Shown: piece by piece, positions 20,606-33,485 of the stretch
How positions within the stretch are numbered: the first letter of the stretch is position 1
Layout: the number at the start of each line of letters is the position of its first letter
Position numbers and translations under genes: made by a program
Source of the DNA: Costus lasius
Lineage: Eukaryota; Streptophyta; Magnoliopsida; Zingiberales; Costaceae
Assembly: GCA_027563935.2 (NCBI GenBank)
Contig: CM050448.1
Location: 64,035,843-64,099,842 of the forward strand
Direction of reading: 5' to 3'
DNA length: 64,000 nucleotides
The notes under the pieces: model-generated
The model's database searches: none
What the model was told of the DNA's origin: nothing
What the model saw: the letters and a program-made list of their open reading frames with translations, nothing else

Positions 20606-22316
20606 TGTTAGTGTTTATGCCCTAGGACCTTTGGGATGGTCCAATGGGATATGAGTATCACATATGCTTGATAGATGAGATACCCTGGCATGGCCGTTAT
20701 TATGCAAACATGTACATCTACGCACATGTATAGTTACAGGTACGATGTCCTTAAAGAGATAGGTGTTTATCTATTCTCATGGTGGATATGGGACAATCAT
20801 GTTTCACTTGAGACTAGTATATGCGCTGGTTGAGCATGGGTTTTTAACATAGGCATATAGGTATAACAAGGGAGATATACTGGACCGACCTACTGTGAGG
20901 ATTCATCTTGGTGTCACAAGACAAAGATCACAGTGACGGAGTTACGATTGTCCTAGACTTGAATGCATTGGCATCTCTATATGGTGAATAAGGCACTTTG
21001 ATACAACCTAATACTTCGTTGTAAAAGGGAAGTCATAACAGTTGTCATTGGGTACATCATGAGCCATATGAGAGATTCAATGTAAGAAGAGAGGATTTGC
21101 CCCTTCCTTGCAGGGAAGCTTGATGTCCATGGTGCCCATATGTGGATGATTGAAAGTATATGGACATACCTAGGTGAGAACCTAATTTAGTCATGCTATA
21201 ATATTAGGATCAACAAGTGTGACATGCTTGCCCAATTTGGACATTAATCTGGCGAAAGGACAATTCTATACTTTCACTTTCTTGCAGTTTTAGAGGTTGT
21301 CGATGATGAGATTTATTCTGATGACTTGGGTAGCAATGATGTACTGCTAGGTGCCACTCATTACTTGTGATGATTTAGACATCACTGCCAATGTCTGAAG
21401 AACCTACAGGGTCGCACACCTAGATGCTAGAGACTCCGTATTGATCGGTTAGCTTCAGATCGAATCATTGTATGATTCGGATCATTTTAGAAAACTAAAG
21501 ATTTGAGATTTTTTCTGTGGAGATGAGATTTTATTTAGTTCATGTTTGACCACTAGTTAACCTCTAGTGGACCACATTTGACCTCTGTTGACCTGTGGTG
21601 TAAAAATGAGTCAAACAAGGGTGTTAGTGCAAGTTTGGACTTGGCACTTTAGTCACATGAATAAAATAAAATTATTAATTGGCAAGAGAATTTTTATCTT
21701 GGATAATTAATTAGGCTAGGTGCATTTTACATTAAATATATTGATATATTTAATGGTAAAATCAAGTAGGCGCTTAAACAATGTCCCATATGGAGAAATA
21801 TCTCCAAAAATAGCTAGTTCATCTATTATAAATAGAGAGGCTCTCTTGGGAGATTGATACACCAATTCTTTTCTCTCATCTCTTGTTGTCAGCTCCCTTC
21901 TCCCCTTGGAGTGAGGGTCTTGAAGGTGATAACACATAAAAGTTTCTGCATCAAGGTTGGGACAAGTGGTAGTGCTACTCACTCCTTATCGCCAACACTT
22001 CCCCTTCTCCTTGGCGCATGGTCTTGGTGATTGGCGCAAGTAGAGAAGACATTACAGGCGTGGATCTCTTCTCCCAAAGCTAACATGTGCGTGGAGCGGA
22101 GGAGTCTCGAGGCCGTCCGTGTGTGCATTACTGCAGAGAACGAGCACTTGCGCATCTTAATCATAGATTGCTCTTGAGATTGCTTGATGAAGTATGCTAC
22201 TCTTTCACATCCTACGGTATTTTCTCGTAAGTTGATCCTAGTGTTTTTGGGAATTCTATTTCGGACCTTCATGCCACTGCGTTTTAAATTTTTACAAGGT
22301 CCGAGGATTCCCAACA
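20606..22316 (+). mobile_element. 5' LTR of copia element J (family 2)
   Basis: 1711 bases starting TGTTAGTGTTTATGCCCTAGG and ending GATTCCCAACA, followed directly by a PBS. The first part is similar to the reverse complement of solo LTR I (45709-47548), for instance around GACCGACCTACTGTGAGG. The LTR starts right after the unusual block at 19524-20605. No second LTR is in the window, so the target duplication cannot be checked. Confidence 0.88.
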
Positions 22317-22317
22317 G

Positions 22318-22329
22318 TGGTATCAGAGC
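22318..22329 (+). other. Primer-binding site of copia J (initiator tRNA-Met)
   Basis: TGGTATCAGAGC one base after the LTR end, the standard Ty1/copia site. Confidence 0.9.
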
Positions 22330-23360
22330 GGTGTTACGAGGCCCGTGGGTGTCTTTTCTACATGTGCATTCCCCATGACATGAAAATAATTTTTGAAAAA
22401 ATTTTATGCCATGATTTTTTTATTGAAAAATAGTTTCTATTAATTTTTGCCTCTTAATCATCTTCTTGTTTTGTTTGCTTTACATCTAGGATAGACCCTA
22501 TGTGGAAGAATTTAATCCTCCTTGCGCTCATGGGATAGACCCATGCCGCAAGACCCATAGGAGATTATCAGGATAGGGTTATTGTCCTAATCTTTTTGGT
22601 GTAAGGATTGCAAAGGGTGGCTACCCTTTGTAGACTCTTGAAAGGGGCAAAACACTTAGAAGGTTGATATAGAGTCGCTGAAATTTAATTGAAAGGGTTT
22701 ATGAAAAATTAAAAGTGATTACTTGTTGATTTTTCATAGCATGTTGAATCGCATGAGTAGTTGATTTATGCATTGTGATGTGACCAATGACAAGCCCTAA
22801 AATTACCTTGCCTATGATGTATAATGGTGAGGCCTACGCGCTGACTTTCAATTTTGAATTTCAATTCTGCATTGTAAATTAAATTGAAGATTTTGAAGAC
22901 ATCGTGGTGTTTCTCTCTCTCTCTCTCTCCCTTGCGCATTTCTCAAGGTGGCGCAACCCATGACCTAGCCGAACCCTAGGGTGGCTTCTAGGGTTACTTA
23001 GAGGCGCATCCAAGGGGGTTGGTGGCTAGGGATAGGGGTGGCGCACCTCACCTCCTACGGTGGTGCATCCCCTTCTTTGACCTAATCTTGAGTGGCTCCT
23101 AGGGTTACCTAGATGGTTTACTTAAGGGATGATGGTTGGATAAGGTGATGGTGCAACCTAGTCAAGTAGAGGTGAGATACCTAGAGATGGATGGCACATG
23201 GATGTTTGGCCAAACCCTAGAAGGAGCCAAGGGTTTGCGAGCTATCTTCCAGAAGGAGAACTGAGTTGGCCAAATCCTAGGAGGAGCCTAGGATTTGCGA
23301 GCTGAGTCATGGAGAAGACTCGGGCTGACTGGACCTAAAGGGGATCTAGGGTATGCCTGA
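22330..23360 (+). mobile_element. Leader of copia J, truncated before gag
   Basis: Noncoding leader with a (TC)n run at 22912-22929 and several diverged copies of an AACCCTAG-GAGGAGCC-TAGG-TTTGCGAGCT phrase (about 23210-23310). No gag or pol follows. After about 23360 the sequence changes to unrelated material, so the element was cut there by deletion or another insertion. Confidence 0.6.
22912..22929. repeat. TC microsatellite
   Basis: Nine TC units in the leader of copia J. Confidence 0.9.
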
Positions 23361-23620
23361 ATGGTGCCTTTAGGGCTTGTTTACTTAGGGGGAAAGCTAG
23401 AAGGAAAGGAACAAAAGTAGGAAGAAAAGGAGTATAGGCTTGTTTACTTGGGAGGATGGATAGTTTAGGAGGGAAAGTAAGAGGGAAAGATAGACATTAA
23501 TCCCTCCATTTGCTTTCTGCCCGAATCGGGCGGAAAGCTAAAACTACATCTCAACTTTACTAACTTCACATCTCATTTTTCACTACATCGTTGCTCTTCC
23601 TCGCTCACTATGAGCTTTCC
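23361..23620. other. Unassigned segment with a direct repeat
   Basis: Contains AGGGCTTGTTTACTTAGGGGG (first 20 bases typical of the pair) near 23367 and a second copy of GGCTTGTTTACTTGGGAGG near 23429, followed by purine-rich DNA. This could be the remains of a small non-autonomous DNA transposon, but no terminal inverted repeat was confirmed. No gene seen. Confidence 0.3.
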
Positions 23621-24195
23621 TCGACTACTCGACCTTGTTGTTGCGGCAAGAGCTTGTCGGCACTTGTTGTATCCCAACAAGTAGGTAGACAAAGACTTAT
23701 CTATGGAGTCGTAGCCAAAACTCGTTGTTTGGCACACAGGGACTTGTCACCCCCTAATAACGGCTCCAAAAACTTGTTATGTCACCAAGCTTGTTGTGTC
23801 CGCAAGTGCATGGATACTCTAAGTAATAAAATAGATATCGAACCCACAGAGACCTACGTGTTAAGTACCAAATAGTTGTATTCTTACTAGCTAAGCAACC
23901 GAATAATAACAAAGCAATGATGGAAAATACACAAAATCAGATAATCAGAGAGAAACATTGGGACTAGGGTTTCATCCTCCTTAATTCTAATGACTATATT
24001 TAAATAAAAGGTCGTCAGTCTAATTTCATCATCATAAAGATGTAATTTACTTGATAAAGGTATTGTCTCACTTTCGTGCAGACAATCATGCAAGGACCAA
24101 TCCTCGCTTTCGCGCAAGATCTATCCCAATGCTGAAAATAAGTAAACCATCAACAAAGAATTCAATGATTACTTTCGTGCATCCGAATTCTAATA
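23621..24195 (-). mobile_element. Gypsy remnant Q: PBS region and end of LTR
   Basis: From 23792 the + strand reads TGTTGTGTCCGCAAGTGC, the reverse complement of the LTR end of H, and continues for about 400 bases of LTR with CACTTTCGTGCA-type motifs (24069, 24170). To its left, 23650-23791 matches the reverse complement of the duplicated LTR/PBS junction of H (AACAAGTAG-TAGACAAA-ACTTATCT and GGCTCCAAAAACTTGTTATG). LTR similarity stops near 24195 and internal sequence follows directly, so part of the LTR was deleted. Confidence 0.65.
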
Positions 24196-24950
24196 ATCCA
24201 AAAGAAGCAAGAGGTTGCTCGTGGTTCTGAGGATGATAGCTGGTGCTGGCAAGAGGTGGAAGACAGTTGTTCTTGAATATTCCTGGATCTGGAGGCAAAA
24301 GAAGCAACAACTGGTAGAAAGCAAATACAGTAGCAACTAAATTTTTTATGAAAAGTAGCCATACCCAAGAATAAAATTTAATAATCCAAAAATAAAATGG
24401 ACAGAACTGTGTAATAGAATGAAACTTGTTCTTTCCAGGTGCATTTAAAATAGAGGATCAAAATCTGTCAGGAATTTAGGGTATCAACAGAAAGAGGGCT
24501 ACTCAGATTACTAATAAAAAACTGCACAGAAGTTAATCAGATTCGAAAAGTTGCTATGCTTCCTAGAATGATCAGAAAATATTTTCATGAAAATAACTAA
24601 TCCACAAGATAGAACTAAACATGTTCTTCATATTTCATGCGAAAAATCATGGTTTCAAGTCATTAAAGCATCTTAAATACTTGCAGCAAAAACGCTAATT
24701 AGAATAGTCAAAAGAAAACTGCTGCAGAAATTAATCAGAATCGAAAAGATGCTATGTGTTTTAGAATGATCCATGAACTTTAAAATTCAGCAAAAATATC
24801 TAGATTATAGACAAAGATGAGTAGTTCATGTTTGTGCCAAAAATCAAAAATTTTCCCAACCCAGTTTCTTAAAATCACTGCGAGAAAACACCTAGGCAAG
24901 TAAGCAGAATGCAGGTTTGAAATTACGGTACCGTGAAATTCAGCAAAAAT
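24196..24950 (-). mobile_element. Gypsy internal segment, second copy
   Basis: Similar throughout to 16050-16560 (shared phrases include ACTGGTAGAAAGCAAA, ATGAAAAGTAGCCATACCC and CCCAACCCAGTTTCTTAAAAT). It is noncoding and belongs to the 3' internal region of the gypsy family on the minus strand. Confidence 0.65.
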
Positions 24951-25436
24951 TACTTACTCATGCAATCTATATGCTCATGAAAAATATAAAATCTGAAATA
25001 TTTAGTTTCTCATAAAATATGTCTCTCTTCCTTCACCCCTTATCACAAATACTTGGCTCTAAGTTTCTCTCAGGAGTCTACAATAGGTATACCCGTTGCC
25101 CTCCTTGCAATCCTTGACTTGCTAAGATTTGAGCAATCACTCAGTCCATGCCCTGAATTACGGGTGAACACGAGCGTGTTCACCTAGCCGTGAAGCATTC
25201 TGTAAGAATTTGGCCCATTCATAACCATGGGTAAACCTTGATGTGTTCACCCACCTGCGAAGTTATCTGCCAAATTTCTCATATCCCAGCATAGAATACT
25301 TCATGCTTGAACACTAAATTCATCATCTGGCCATGATTTCCTCTATGAAAAACCAGTTTTTTGCCATCCACAATACACTTCACGAGTGAACCCCGATGTG
25401 TTCACCCACCCGTGAAGTTCTCTTCATCACGTCGGC
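24951..25436 (-). mobile_element. K-type gypsy LTR fragment with hairpins
   Basis: Carries three hairpin-type repeats like those of LTR K but in reverse orientation: a near-perfect one at 25163-25184 (GGTGAACACG, 2 bases, CGTGTTCACC), and weaker ones at about 25229-25254 and 25385-25410. Their flanks (CTAGCCGTGAAG, CCCGTGAAG) match the reverse complement of the K unit. It is read as a fragment of a minus-strand K-type LTR ending where LTR H starts. Confidence 0.5.
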
Positions 25437-26114
25437 TGATGACACCGAAATTTATAGTAAAATTTGTGTCATTTTACGCCACCATCAAATTCATGAACCT
25501 TTGCTTATTTTTATGTCTTTTTTATCAAATACTGTGAAATCTACACTCTTTTTAGTTTTTGATGATTTTCAGGCAAAAAGGCACGATTTTCAGGCATTTT
25601 CAAGCAATTCTAGATGCACGAATGAATTCTCACGATCAAAAGGAAATTACATGTCAAATTTCATGAAGATTGGAGCTTCAGACCAAATTACGGCAGGGCC
25701 GTAATCTATATTACGGTACCGTATTTTCACCGGCTACCATAATATCAGAGCACTGCCGTAATTTGAGAATTTTTCATCCAGAAAGATTTTCAGAAATTAC
25801 GGCACTACCATAAATATTTTCACGGACCGTAATTTGGGGCACTTTCAGACCAGAAATTTTTGCCGAAATTACAGCACTGCCGTAACCTATTTTACGGTCC
25901 CATAATTACAACCTGGAGACGTGATCAGAGAACTCGATTGAAATTACGGCAGTGCCGTAACCAAAAATACGGCCGTAATTATAACCTGGAGACACGATCT
26001 TCATGGTCAAATTTGAGTGCGATTTTTGCCGGATCGATTGCGGACGATCTAGGCCATTAAATCCAAAACTGTAAGAAGCAAAAAGAGAGCTTTCGACGAG
26101 ACGAGGGGAGAGAC
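25437..26114 (+). mobile_element. Gypsy element H, 5' LTR left part (split by copia B)
   Basis: Starts TGATGACACCGAAATTTATAG, nearly the same as solo LTR M at 48108. It contains a palindrome cluster (25680-25990) with TACGGTACCGTA at 25712-25723. Copia B is inserted at 26114/26115 with target duplication GAGAC; the LTR resumes at 44296. The joined LTR is about 1761 bases. Confidence 0.85.
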
Positions 26115-27793
26115 TGTTGGGGTATGCCCTTAAGGCTAATGTTTGAGGCCTTGGGATTATATCAGTATCATGTATAAACTCTATGTTTATAAAGGCAATG
26201 GTTGTTATTCAGGTTGTTACATTATCTGCTGCAATATGTATATTTCTGAATAATGTCTCAATGCTGTTCAGCTTGGCTGACATGCAGTATTGTCTTTAGT
26301 CGAGATATCTTGGTGAACATGAGACAGCCTTGATATGATTGAGACTAATATGTGTTCTAATCTTATAGGATGCTTCGAGCATGGAATAAGATGTAGACTC
26401 ATGGGTACATTGGATGTACTGGACAGACCCTACTTAGGATATTCAATTGCTTGTCACAATGTGAATAATCCTTATATGCAAACAAGTGGCATATTTCCTC
26501 TGACTTGAGATCACTTGTGTTTCTAAATGATGATTGGCATTGTTTTGAGGTAGTTCAATATCATTTGAAACATAATGGTTATAGACTATCTTGGATAATG
26601 AGCATGAGTCATGTTAGGGCACTAGTGATAGATATAGGATTGCCGTCTCCTTGTTTGGAGTGTGATGTTCTGAAGGGGCCCCCTGGATGAGATGGTTGAG
26701 AAAGTGTATGGCCATACCCAGGTGACTATGTTCATCTGATCTAACCACTCTCATCATATTGGAATTACAGGCTTGACACGCTTGTCCAATAAGAACATCC
26801 AGTGGCAAAGGAAACACATATGTCAAGTGACTTGGGTTCACACTTGTGCTGTGGTTTGGGTGTAGTCTTGGAAGACTCTTTCCTTTATATTGGGAGACAG
26901 TGATGTGTTGCTAGATACCCCTCACTGATCGTGATAACGTAAGTTATCGTTACCGACATTTAAAGGAAACCCTTAGGGTCGCACAATTTGATGATATGGC
27001 TTACTTGAGTCAGATCGTGTGGACTGAATTATTTTCGTTCAGTTTAATGGGATTTAAACTCTGATTGTAAGTGAGATCTGGTCTGATCATGTTTGATTGA
27101 TCAAAGCTTGAGATTGGTAAGCTTCGATCGAGAGAATTGATGCTAGATCGATGAGATCAAGAGCATCAAGAGATGAATGGTTAGATCTTAAGCCTTATGG
27201 TTTAATTTGATCTAGACCAATGCTTGGTTTAATTTGGTCTTTGAACCAAAAGTAATTGAACCGGCTCATCAAGTGAGCACATGGTTCAAGTCAAGGGAGA
27301 AAGTTGCGATTGGGGTAAACGCATCTTGCGTTGAAGTAGTGGCTTGCTATTTTTGGAAATTGGTTTTCCAAAATGGGGAACGCCTCCACGTTCGAAGTGG
27401 TCACGCCCTATTCTCGCCTCTTCACCTCTTGTCGCCTCTCTTCTCTCGTGTGGTGAGTTTTGACGCCAAGGAGAGGACTTGACAAAGCCAAGAGATCATC
27501 TCATCTTCCCTTCAAGCGATCAGGAGACTTGGAGATCCTTGCTAGCACAAGGAACGATAAGGAGTAGGCGATCAATCATCTTGTGTGCGCACGCTTTGGA
27601 GGAGAGCTACTTCGTTCTCTGCTTCCAAGTCGCCATCCAAGCAATGGCTATGGCATGATCCCTTCTCGATCTATACATGTTATTAAGTTGATCATATATT
27701 CATGCATGCGATTTTAGAAACCCTAGCTTCCGCTCAATGCAAAACCTCTGATATCGCCTATTAGGGTTTCGCCCCCCCTTTAGGGAACTTTCA
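26115..27793 (+). repeat. 5' LTR of copia B
   Basis: 1679 bases, TGTTGGGG...CTTTCA. It keeps the TTTATAAAGG box and the AGTCTT-GG-AAGACT and GATAAC...GTTATC inverted repeats seen in A. Confidence 0.95.
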
Positions 27794-27795
27794 AT

Positions 27796-27807
27796 TGGTA
27801 TCAGAGC
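27796..27807 (+). other. Primer-binding site of copia B
   Basis: TGGTATCAGAGC, two bases after the LTR; initiator tRNA-Met type. Confidence 0.95.
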
Positions 27808-29571
27808 GCATGTTTCTGTATGTTATATGATTGCTTAATGTATGATCCTTGTTTGCGTTTGCTTATGATCTAGAGTTTACATGCGAGATTACATCCTTGT
27901 CATCAGATGTTGGCGCATGTTGTAGTTTTTCTTAAAACTTAAATTACTTGCGCGCATCCACTAGATCTATAAGCGCCTGCTGTAAAAACTTAGACGGGTT
28001 ATTAGGGTTGAAGTCATCATCCAGTATAGACCCAACTGTCTGATCAGACCATCTGACAGCCTAGATGGGTCGACCAGATGACACCTATGCGCAAGCATGT
28101 GGTGGCTATTGGTCGACTGCAGAAAGGCGTGTAGCGATGTCTGATTGAGACAACCAGTGAACGCTCATGATTAAGGCCCGGGGTCACACCCGCTTGCCTA
28201 AACTCATGAGGGACGTTCAGCCCTTAAGGCATGCATAGTTGACCATGAGGTCGACTCAAGTCGGTTATGACTTGGTGCATGCAAGGGCAGTGGGTCTGAC
28301 TAGGTCTGATGAGTGGATCCCTATTAATGGACCGTTGTAAGGTAGTAGGGCTCATAAGGAAATAAAATTGATGCCAATGGGATTTTCGAAAATTTTATTT
28401 TCCTGTTTGGATCACATGTTGTTTGTATAACATGAATGAATGTTTATTTAATCTTATGTGGGCTGCCCAATTAATGTGTGCTGTGCTGGGGCCTGCGTGC
28501 CTGGATGTATATTGTAAATTATTATTGTGATCTGCGCATCACATTTTAATTAATTTATAAAGTGTAATTGACCTGCGAGTCAATCATGTCTAGATAGATT
28601 AAATTGTATTTTAATCAGACATGAGCACAGAGCACACATGGCAGAGGCGCATGCAGCAAGTGGCTTCACCAGTGGGAGGTCTAGGGTTCGACTCTAGGAC
28701 AGGCGCATTTTACCTGGTGGGCGCACCTGAGCTGCAGTGGGCGATTGAGCCCGGGTTGGGCCAGAGGAAATGCTAAATACCCATGAAGAGCTCAAGTGAA
28801 GACTTAAGTTAATTAAGGTCTTACTTAGGGTTAATGGGCTTTTACCACATAAGATCATCATGCTTTTAATTTACTATTTAAGTAATTTAGTAACTGCATG
28901 ATTTATTCTTCTGCTATCACCATAGGATTTGAATGATAGTAAGAAGATAAAAGGACCGTTAAAATCCAACATTAAATATCAAGCACGTAAGCCTTCTGAC
29001 GCGAAACCTCACTGTTCTGACTATCGTTGGGGCCGTGTTGTACCCACTCAGTGGGCACGCCCATCTATCTTCAGACGGTGTGTGATTACACCTGCGTGTT
29101 ACAGAGAAGGGATTTATCGCTTCTCGTTGCTCAGCATAGCACGTGGTGGTCCAGGGAGTAGGTCAGGTCAGCTTGACCATGTAGGCTACATATTGAGCAT
29201 ATGGTAGCCATATGGAGGCAGCCATCTGTGGGATCAGAGACTGTGTTGTACCAACTCAGTTGGCACAGTCTGCTGGATTGCCCAGATGAAGGGGAATCAC
29301 ACGGGTTGGCGATTGGCAGGGATTGCCTACCAGAGATTAGTGCTTGTACTCTCTGTGCATCTTATCTCGCCTGAGCGGGACGCGGAGACCAAGTATGAAA
29401 TCTGAATCCCATCTCACTAAAAGAGTTTTACTCTTTCGGACTGTTTTACTGGATTTTTCAGTCAGATAAAATAGTGAGAAAAGAATCATTCTTAAGTCCT
29501 GAATTGATTCTAACATTGATACTGACCTTGCTGTTCTTGCATTGTTGTAGATTACTGCAGCAACGAACACC
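27808..29571 (+). other. Untranslated leader of copia B
   Basis: Same leader as in A, C and E. It contains the T-arm-like hairpin CTAGGG-TTCGA-CTCTAG at 28681-28697 and the candidate leader intron at 29393-29550. No convincing coding region. Confidence 0.8.
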
Positions 29572-32500
29572 ACAGCGTTCAATGTGCGATCCTTACTGGA
29601 AAGGGAGAAGTTTGCTGGGCCAAACTTCTCAGACTGGTACAGACACCTTAAGATTGTTCTTAAGGCTGAGAGGAAACTGTATGTCCTCGAGACGGCTATA
29701 CTGCCTCAACCCGCTGCGAACGCCGCAAGGGCGGTTCGGGAAGCTTATGAGAAGCATGTCAATGATAGCATTGATGTCGCTTGCTTTATGCTAGCGTCTA
29801 TGACGCCGCAGCTGCAGCGTCAGCATGAGGATTTATCTGCTATAGAAATTATAGCAAACCTCAAGATGCTGTATGCAGCACAGGCAAGGACTGAACGCTA
29901 TAACTTGACTAAACTTTTCTTTCAGAGCAAACTGACTGAAGGGAGTCCAGTGGGAGCTCACGTACTCAAGATGATTGGGTACAATGAGGCTCTATAGAAA
30001 CTGGGACACACCATCAATCAGGAGCTTGTTGTAGACATCATCCTGCAGTCTCTCCCAGCCTCTTTCGATCCATTCATCATTAATTTTAATATGAACAAGA
30101 TCGACTGTACGCCGGCAGAGTTACTGAACATGCTCTTGACTACAGAGCAGACTCAGTCTCGTGAGAAGGGAACGCCTTCATCCTCTGTCCTAATGGTTCC
30201 TTCTAGGAACAAGAAGAAGGGGAAGAAGGGCAAAGCCCCTGTCAAGAGCTACAACAAGGCTCTGAAACAAAAGGTAAAGCGGTCAAAGGAATACAGATGT
30301 TTCCATTGTGGCCAGCTGGGTCACTGGAAAAAGGACTGTAAAGCGCTCCAAGGAGACAAGAAGGGAAGCAACCCTTTCCCTTCTGGCTCAGGTATTTTTG
30401 TGACTGAAGTCATGTTATCTTCTTCTATTTCATGGGTGTTAGACACTGCATGTGGAGTTCACATTTGTTCAAATGTACAGGAACTCAAGAGAAGAAGACA
30501 GGTGGGACAGCATGAGGTGGACCAACGAGTAGGAAACGGGGCACGGGTTGCTGCTGTTGCTGTAGGAGTTTATCACATCTCTTTACCATCTGGTCTTGTA
30601 TTAGAACTGGACAATTGTTATTTTGTACCGAGCATAACTAAGAATATTATCTCTATTCCTGCTCTTGTCAGGAAAGGGTTTTCCTTTGAATGCAAGATTT
30701 CAAAGTGTTATATTTCTTTTGATAATATTGTTTATGCTACTGGGTCGATTAACAATGGGTTATTCATGTTGGACATGGAATGTTCTGTACAACAAATTGA
30801 TAATAAGAAAGCCAAGTATGCTGATGATAGCACCTTGCTATGGCATAGTCGTTTAGGCCACATTAACAAGAAGCGCATTAAGCGGTTGCATGACCATGGA
30901 CTGCTGGGATCATTCTCCTATGAGGAGCTTGATACATGCAAAGCTTGTTTAATGGGTAAAATGACGAAGTCTCCTTTTTCCAACAAAGGTCAAAGGGCTT
31001 CAGGTTTACTTGATCTCATTCACAGTGATGTGTGTGGGCCATTTAGTAAACATGCCAGAGGTGGCTATTCATACTTCATTACCTTTACTGATGATTTCAG
31101 TAGATATGGTTATGTCTATCTAATGAGACATAAGAGTGAATCTTTTGACAAGTTCAAAGAGTTCAAAAATGAAGTACAGAATCAGCTAGGCCGAAATATC
31201 AAGGCACTTCGCTCAGATCGAGGTGGAGAATACTTGAGTCATGAGTTTACTGACTATCTGAAGGAGTGTGGGATTATCTCACAGCTCACTCCGCCAGGAA
31301 CACCGCAATGGAATGGTGTGTCCGAGAGGAGAAATAGAACCTTACTGGATATGGTTCGTTCTATGATGAGTCAGGCTACTCTACCTTACTCCTTTTGGGG
31401 ATTTGCACTGGAAACAGCTGCAAAGGTACTAAACCGAGTGCCATCCAAGGCCGTTTCAAAGACTCCATATGAGTTATGGTATGGGAAACAGCCGAGCTTG
31501 ACATTTATTAAGATCTGGGGTTGCGAGGCTTATGTCAAAAAGCTCGCCTCTAGGAAACTGGAGAGCAGATCTGATAAATGTATCTTTGTCGGTTACCCTA
31601 AGGAAACTAAGGGTTATTATTTCTACGATCCCAAAGAGAACAAAGTATTTGTTGCTCGGACGGCTATTTTTCTTGAGAAGGAATTTCTTCTGCAAGAGGC
31701 CAGTGGGAGAGAAATAAAGCTGGATGAGAATCCAGAAGAAGGACAAAGTAGTCAAGCACAGTTGGATGAGCCTGAGCCAGTAGATCAGGTTACTGAGCAA
31801 CCTGAGGCTCAGATATCACGGGAACCGCAAAGATCGGGAAGGATCCGTCGACAGCCTGATCGCTATGACGGAGTCTACATCATTGATGATGAACCCCTCA
31901 CTTATGCGGATGCGGTCAGTGGACCGGAATCAGCGAGATGGCTTGAAGCTATGCGAGCCGAGATGGACTCCATGTCAGATAACCAAGTCTGGGATTTGGT
32001 TGATCCGCCTCCGGGAGTAATCCCTATAGGCTGTAAGTGGATCTTCAAGAAGAAGATAGACATGGATGGTAACGTGGTTACCTATAAAGGCAGGCTAGTT
32101 GCGAAAGGTTTCAAATAAATCTACAGGATAGATTGTGATGAAACTTTCTCTCCTGTAGCCATGTTCAAGTCTATTCAGATTATTCTTGCGATAGCAGCAT
32201 ATTATGATTATGAGATCTGGCAAATGGATGTGAAGACCGCTTTCCTTAATGGAAAACTATAAGAGGATGTGTATATGACACAACCTGAAGGTTTCACTAA
32301 TCCATCAGATCGTCATAAAATATGCAAATTAAAGAAGTCCATTTATGGACTTAAACAAGCCTCAAGAAGCTGGAATATTCGTTTTGATGAATCAATCTGT
32401 GAATTTGGTTTCATCAAAAATGAAGATGACCCGTGGGTATATAAGAGGTTTAGTGGGAGCGTGATTACTTTCCTAGTCCTCTACGTCGATGATATCTTAA

Positions 32501-33465
32501 TCATTGGAAACGATATTCCTGAACTACATGCGGTCAAGGCATGGTTAAGAAAATGTTTCCAGATGAAAGATTTAGGAGAAGCAGCCTATGTATTAGGTGT
32601 GAAGATCTACAGAGATAGATCTAAGAGGCTTCTCGGGCTGTGCCAGAGTACTTACATCGATAAAGTCCTGGAAAGATTCTATTTAGAAAATTCTAAAAGA
32701 GGATATCTTCCAGTCAGACATGGTCTGAATCTTTCAAAGAGTCAGTGTCCACGAACACAGACTGAGAAAGATGAAATGGACAATACGCCTTATGCTTCGG
32801 CTATTGGGTCCATTATGTATGCGATGTTGTGTACTCGCCTAGACGTTGCTTACGGGTTAAGCGTGACCAGTCGATTCCAAAGTAATCCAGGTAAGGCACA
32901 CTGGATTGCAGTCAAGAACATTTTGAAATATCTTCGGAGGACCAAAGATATGTTCTTGATATATGGAGGTCAGGAAGAACTCAGTATTGAAGGATATACT
33001 GACGCTTCGTTCCAATCTGACCAGGATGATTTCCGATCGCAATCAGGCTATGTTTTTAGCTTGAATGGAGGAGCAGTGGTGTGGAAAAGTTTCAAACAAT
33101 CAATTGTTGCTGATTCCACAACAGAAGCCGAGTATGTTGCAGCCTCAGAAGCATCCAAGGAGGCAGTGTGGATTCGTAAGTTCGTTCAGGAACTTGGTGT
33201 TGTTCCTTCGAGTGCAGATCCTTTGGTTATCTTCTGGGATAACACTGGAGCAATAGCACAAGCAAAGGAACCACGGTCGCACCAGAAGTCCAAGCACATA
33301 CAGAGAAGGTTTCACTTGATCCGGGAGATCATTGATCGTGGCGAGATCAAAATCTGCAATGTTCATACAGATGACAATCTAGCTGACCCACTTACAAAGC
33401 CTCTGGCGCAGCAGAAGCATGAGAAGCACTGTAATAATATGGGTTTGAGATTTCTCAACCATTAG
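29572..33465 (+). pseudogene. gag-pol: Copia B gag-pol, start lost and three stops
   Basis: One continuous reading frame without frameshifts but inactivated. The gag start codon is ACA (29572-29574) instead of ATG. Stops are TAG at 29995-29997 (in Gag), TAA at 32116-32118 (start of reverse transcriptase) and TAA at 32260-32262. The zinc knuckle, DTAC protease motif, HHCC/DD35E integrase, YVDD box and RNase H are otherwise visible. Cys-to-Trp changes occur beside conserved reverse transcriptase and RNase H stretches (DDPWVYKRF, IFWDNTGA). Most of these changes fit C-to-T type decay. The product is non-functional. Confidence 0.94.
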
Positions 33466-33474
33466 ATTAAGTGC

Positions 33475-33485
33475 AAGTGGGAGAT
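33475..33485 (+). other. Polypurine tract of copia B
   Basis: AAGTGGGAGAT directly before the 3' LTR. Confidence 0.85.
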
